Below, one piece after another: positions 61,488 through 64,000 of a DNA stretch of 64,000 bases; position 1 is the first letter of the stretch; each line of letters opens with the position of its first letter. The notes under the pieces were generated by a model. The model ran no database searches, was not told the origin of the DNA, and saw only the letters and a program-made list of their open reading frames with translations. The position numbers were made by a program, and so were the translations under genes. This DNA comes from a virus. The stretch lies in IMG/VR virus record IMGVR_UViG_3300036766_000194, positions 62,001-126,000 of that record. The stretch is one strand, 5' to 3'.

Positions 61488-62104
61488 TGAAAACTGAACG
61501 TGGATTTGGTACAGTGGGTATCATTTCTGCACTCGTAGTGGCAGGACTATTCCTAGTGGTTTGCGGTTATATGCTGGGCTACGTTGGATTCCGCAACAAG
61601 GCTCAAGCATATGAGGTTGACATCCCGGCGCAATACACCGAGATGCAGAACGTCTATGATAATGGTTGGAAAAAGGTCGTAGAGGTTGCGCAGGTTCCTG
61701 CTATGCAGATGGAACAGACCAAGCAGCTGTATGGTGCGGTTATGGAAGGGCGGTACGGAGCGGGTGGAAGCAAGGCTTTCGTTCAGTTCATCAAGGAACA
61801 GAACCCCAATTTGTCTCCTGAGATTTACGTCAAAATTCAGAGGACTATTGAGGCTTTCCATGATAACTTCCAGGCTTCACAGACGAACCTGATTGCGCGT
61901 AAGCAGGAATATGGTAAGTTTGTAACTGCTACGACTGATAGTCTCTTCTACAATTGGATTGGTAACTACCCCCATATCAAGGTGGGTATTCCCCTTGGAA
62001 GTAAGGATGATTTCCAGATTGTTACTTCTGACAAAACCCAAACCGATTTCCAACAACATAAGGCAGATCCTTTAGACCTGAGCAAAGGAACTAAAAAGAA
62101 ATAA
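61487..62104 (+). CDS. lemA: LemA-like membrane protein
   Basis: 205 residues. One N-terminal transmembrane helix (GIISALVVAGLFLVVCGYML), then a helical LemA domain (IPAQYTEMQNVYDNGWKKVV, TIEAFHDNFQASQTNL). Starts in overlap with the upstream TPM-like gene. The LemA-TPM pair is common in bacterial chromosomes but is unusual in a phage; function unknown. Confidence 0.7.
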   Translation: MKTERGFGTVGIISALVVAGLFLVVCGYMLGYVGFRNKAQAYEVDIPAQYTEMQNVYDNGWKKVVEVAQVPAMQMEQTKQLYGAVMEGRYGAGGSKAFVQFIKEQNPNLSPEIYVKIQRTIEAFHDNFQASQTNLIARKQEYGKFVTATTDSLFYNWIGNYPHIKVGIPLGSKDDFQIVTSDKTQTDFQQHKADPLDLSKGTKKK

Positions 62105-62111
62105 AGAAAAC

Positions 62112-62140
62112 TACCCGAAAATAGAATTACAGGGTAGAAT
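62112..62140 (+). promoter_or_regulatory. Phage promoter (TACCC-N18-TAGAAT)
   Basis: TACCC 62112-62116, 18 bases, TAGAAT 62135-62140, then a 28-base leader with AAGGAG before ATG 62169. Confidence 0.62.
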
Positions 62141-62168
62141 AAAAGAGCAGGAAAGAAGGAGAACATAG

Positions 62169-62555
62169 ATGCCCGTATTAAAGTGCCCTGTATGTGAAAT
62201 AGAGATGGACACCTTCGTCTTGAACGAGAGGGGGCGGTGTTCGTCTTGTGGAGCCACTACCGAGGACTATGTTAAGTTCATACATCTTTTAAAGAGTAAC
62301 ATGAAGAAAGTTATTCCTAAAGAAGTGAACGTATTTGTAGATTTGGTGGCCGGGGAATTTGTTTCTTTGATAAAAGATAGGATTAATCCGATTCCTCGTG
62401 GAGATAGGCGCAAAGATGTTCGTAAAAAGGACCGCCGTAATCGTTCTAGAACTCCTGGGAAGTTCAAGGCTGCTGTAGATGCTGTCTACATAACCGATAG
62501 GAAATTAAAGGAGAAGAAAGATGGCAAAACAAATCAAACAAATCATAACAGTTGA
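62169..62555 (+). CDS. Zinc-ribbon protein with basic tail
   Basis: 128 residues. CPVC...CSSC ribbon at 6-28, then a basic region (DRRKDVRKKDRRNRSR). Likely nucleic-acid-binding. Confidence 0.6.
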   Translation: MPVLKCPVCEIEMDTFVLNERGRCSSCGATTEDYVKFIHLLKSNMKKVIPKEVNVFVDLVAGEFVSLIKDRINPIPRGDRRKDVRKKDRRNRSRTPGKFKAAVDAVYITDRKLKEKKDGKTNQTNHNS

Positions 62556-62697
62556 GTTGCTTTTGGACCCTGGACAAGAACCCTACTATTTCAACGAAGC
62601 CAAAGTGGGGGGCATCAACTATATTGCCCTAGAAGAATTCTTCAAAGGCGTGGGATTCGTGGTGTTATCTTACGGGAGCAAAATCGAAACGAAGTGA
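62521..62697 (+). CDS. Small hypothetical protein
   Basis: 58 residues, MAKQIKQIITVELLLDPGQE start. AAGGAG precedes. Overlaps neighbours on both sides. Confidence 0.5.
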   Translation: MAKQIKQIITVELLLDPGQEPYYFNEAKVGGINYIALEEFFKGVGFVVLSYGSKIETK

Positions 62698-63374
62698 AGA
62701 CTCTTATTCATATTCTCGGACCTGGTGCATCAGGTAAGTCTACGCTATCCCGAGCTATTCTTCAATATGGAAATCCTGTTCCTTATGTAGCAGAAGCATC
62801 CGATGTTGTTCCTTGTACAAACAAAGGAGTGATTGGGACTGAGAAGATTTCCTACGTCTGGTCTAGTAATGGAATAGCACTTGCCGGGAATTCTAAGAGT
62901 GGTACGGACAGTATCAATGCCATTGATGCTCTTCCTAACGTCTTAGAACTTTGCTGGGCTAAAGTCCCCGCTGTTATTGTTGATCCAGTACGTTGCAGTA
63001 AGAAATTTGTAGATTGGATGAAAACCTATCCAGAGCCGCTTACCGCATTATTTGTGTACTTGGACCTTTCCCTGGAAGAAAATGTTCGTCGGTTGATAAA
63101 TCGTCGTTTTGAAAACAACATGAGGAGAAGTAAGGGACTCGCTATTCCTGAAACTTCTCTCCCTGAGAAAACCTATAGCAATATGTTGGCTTTTCGAGAA
63201 CGTGCTCAAGGAGTCTTCACACACGCCGGCAATACCTATAACCGCTTCCCTAAACTGTGTTTAGCACTCCCTGAGAGACTGTCTACAGGGGAAGGGGCTG
63301 CGGCGGTGCATAGTGCCCTAAAATATTTAGAAGGGCTTAAAGAGGCTAAGAATGACCTAATCGTGAACACATGA
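62694..63374 (+). CDS. P-loop NTPase/kinase-like protein
   Basis: 226 residues from GTG. P-loop GPGASGKST (9-17), VIVDPVRC, and LDLSLEENVRRLINRRFENN (lid-like) are typical of small nucleoside/nucleotide kinases. Substrate unclear. Confidence 0.68.
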   Translation: MKTLIHILGPGASGKSTLSRAILQYGNPVPYVAEASDVVPCTNKGVIGTEKISYVWSSNGIALAGNSKSGTDSINAIDALPNVLELCWAKVPAVIVDPVRCSKKFVDWMKTYPEPLTALFVYLDLSLEENVRRLINRRFENNMRRSKGLAIPETSLPEKTYSNMLAFRERAQGVFTHAGNTYNRFPKLCLALPERLSTGEGAAAVHSALKYLEGLKEAKNDLIVNT

Positions 63375-63402
63375 GACGGTACGCACAACCAGAATCGCTA
63401 AT

Positions 63403-63431
63403 TAACCTTTTTCAGAAAACTACAGTATTAT
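63403..63431 (+). promoter_or_regulatory. Phage promoter for the small RNA/tRNA region (TAACC-N18-TATTAT)
   Basis: TAACC 63403-63407, 18 bases, TATTAT 63426-63431, six bases, +1 near 63438. The box and spacing match the other sites; only the -10 differs. Confidence 0.7.
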
Positions 63432-63437
63432 ATTAAC

Positions 63438-63584
63438 ATGAGACACATACTCTTATCATCGTATCTATCATCCAGTAGTTTGCTTACTGGATCCGAGCCG
63501 ATGAGAGGGTCTGTGGAATAAAGACAGACACTTAGAAGTAGAATCGGCCTCGGACCAAAGTACACGGTCCGAGGCTTTTGTTTT
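63438..63584 (+). ncRNA. Candidate ~147-nt small RNA with intrinsic terminator
   Basis: Between the promoter and a terminator (stem GCCTCGGACC/GGTCCGAGGC, 63547-63575, then TTTTGTTTT). Two further hairpins: CCAGTA/TACTGG and GTCTGT/ACAGAC. A 27-codon leaderless ORF also starts at 63438, so a short peptide is an alternative. Confidence 0.6.
63547..63584 (+). terminator. Rho-independent terminator
   Basis: Perfect 10-bp stem, 9-base loop and a T-rich tail, ahead of the tRNA genes. Confidence 0.85.
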
Positions 63585-63597
63585 AGAAGTAAAGTTT

Positions 63598-63686
63598 GGA
63601 GCGGACGCCCTGTTGGAATGGGCACCTGTCTGTAAAACAGGAGTCCCCTGCGGATATTGTGGGTTCGAATCCCTCTCGCTCCACCA
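63598..63686 (+). tRNA. tRNA-Tyr (GTA)
   Basis: Loop CTGTAAA with anticodon GTA, stem CCTGT/ACAGG, long variable arm, T-arm GTTCGAATCC, encoded CCA. Class II. Confidence 0.93.
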
Positions 63687-63698
63687 AGTTTTATCTTT

Positions 63699-63784
63699 GC
63701 GCGAGTGGTGGAATGGCAGACACGCTGTCCTCAGAAGGCAGTCCTCGAAAGAGGGTGGAGGTTCAAATCCTCTCTTGCGCACCA
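63699..63784 (+). tRNA. tRNA-Leu (CAG)
   Basis: Acceptor GCGCGAG/CTTGCGC, loop CTCAGAA with anticodon CAG, long variable arm, GTTCAAATCC, encoded CCA. Confidence 0.93.
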
Positions 63785-63786
63785 AT

Positions 63787-63873
63787 GCCGAAGTGGCGGA
63801 ACTAGGCAGACGCGGCTGGCTCAAACCCAGTTGGTTAACAGCCATGGGGGTTCAAATCCCTCCTTCGGTACCA
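63787..63873 (+). tRNA. tRNA-Leu (CAA)
   Basis: Acceptor GCCGAAG/CTTCGGT (G-U first pair), loop CTCAAAC with anticodon CAA, long variable arm, GTTCAAATCC, encoded CCA. Confidence 0.92.
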
Positions 63874-63942
63874 AGTTTTTGGAGTTTACTGTGGTTTAGT
63901 TTAGAAAGGAGTAAACTAGGATAAACTCAGTAACTAGTTTGT

Positions 63943-64000
63943 GCGGGTATGGCGGAACTGGCAGACGCGTTGGACTTAAAATCCAATGGCCGCAAGGCCG
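63943..64000 (+). tRNA. tRNA-Leu (TAA), cut by the window end
   Basis: 5' half only: D-arm GGCGGAACTGGCAGACGCG, stem TTGGA/TCCAA, loop CTTAAAA with anticodon TAA, start of a long variable arm. The 3' half is outside the window. Confidence 0.88.

Overview
The window looks like about 64 kb of the early/middle and accessory part of a large tailed double-stranded DNA phage genome. Genes are densely packed, often with ATGA/TAATG-type stop-start overlaps. Many are small phage-type zinc-ribbon or unknown proteins, beside rIIA/rIIB homologues, T4-type polynucleotide kinase and RNA ligase, a T5 A1-like protein, tail-fibre-like proteins, inteins and a tRNA cluster. No capsid, portal, terminase or DNA polymerase gene is visible. 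The host cannot be named from the sequence. Clues are abundant apparent leaderless transcripts (a habit best known in Actinobacteria and Deinococcus), GTG/TTG starts, and two stray repeats of the type I-C CRISPR class.

Layout. 1-6226 (+): 3' part of an intein-bearing SNF2 helicase, a zinc-ribbon/PD-(D/E)XK-like protein, small unknowns and a glycosyltransferase. 6235-7872 (-): T5 A1-like metallophosphoesterase. 7976-16124 (+): RelA/SpoT-type alarmone synthetase, a 2226-residue multi-enzyme 'polyvalent' protein and a small membrane protein. 16125-16470: unexplained. 16471-24761 (-): fibre-like proteins, an HNH-RNA ligase fusion, a frameshifted SLOG gene, an ATP-dependent DNA ligase and a PTH2-like protein. 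24872-30044 (-): Ku and rIIA/rIIB transcription units, each with a recognisable promoter and a hairpin terminator. 30163-38438 (+): small genes, peptide deformylase, endonuclease VII-like protein, Pnk and an intein-split RNA ligase. 38454-42563 (+): second SNF2 helicase with two inteins. 42529-53319 (+): many small genes plus HD, dual-specificity phosphatase, Nudix, thymidylate-synthase-family and MazG-like enzymes. 53329-58837 (+): CCA-adding enzyme, CRISPR-repeat locus, tRNA-Met, alarmone hydrolase and NAD-dependent DNA ligase. 58848-64000 (+): minisatellite gene, TPM-like/LemA pair, P-loop kinase, a likely small RNA, then tRNA-Tyr and three tRNA-Leu genes (the last cut by the window end).

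The genes group into coherent functions: nucleic-acid end repair (Pnk, Rnl1-like ligase, HNH-ligase, Ku, ATP and NAD DNA ligases, CCA enzyme), translation support (deformylase, PTH2-like protein, tRNAs), nucleotide and alarmone control (ppGpp-type synthetase and hydrolase, MazG-like, Nudix, TS family), and host takeover (A1-like, rII, polyvalent protein).

The strongest new signals are: (1) a phage promoter class, TA(A/G/C)C(C/T) - 18 nt - TAGAAT - 6 nt - +1, where +1 is either the start codon itself or a GGAGGAACG leader; (2) two solitary type I-C-like CRISPR repeats beside a structured, terminator-ended stretch; (3) the polyvalent protein; (4) paired alarmone synthetase and hydrolase; (5) twin class-3-like inteins; (6) a promoter-hairpin-terminator small RNA. 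Several genes are broken by single-base shifts, often at homopolymers, so assembly error must be excluded before calling them pseudogenes.
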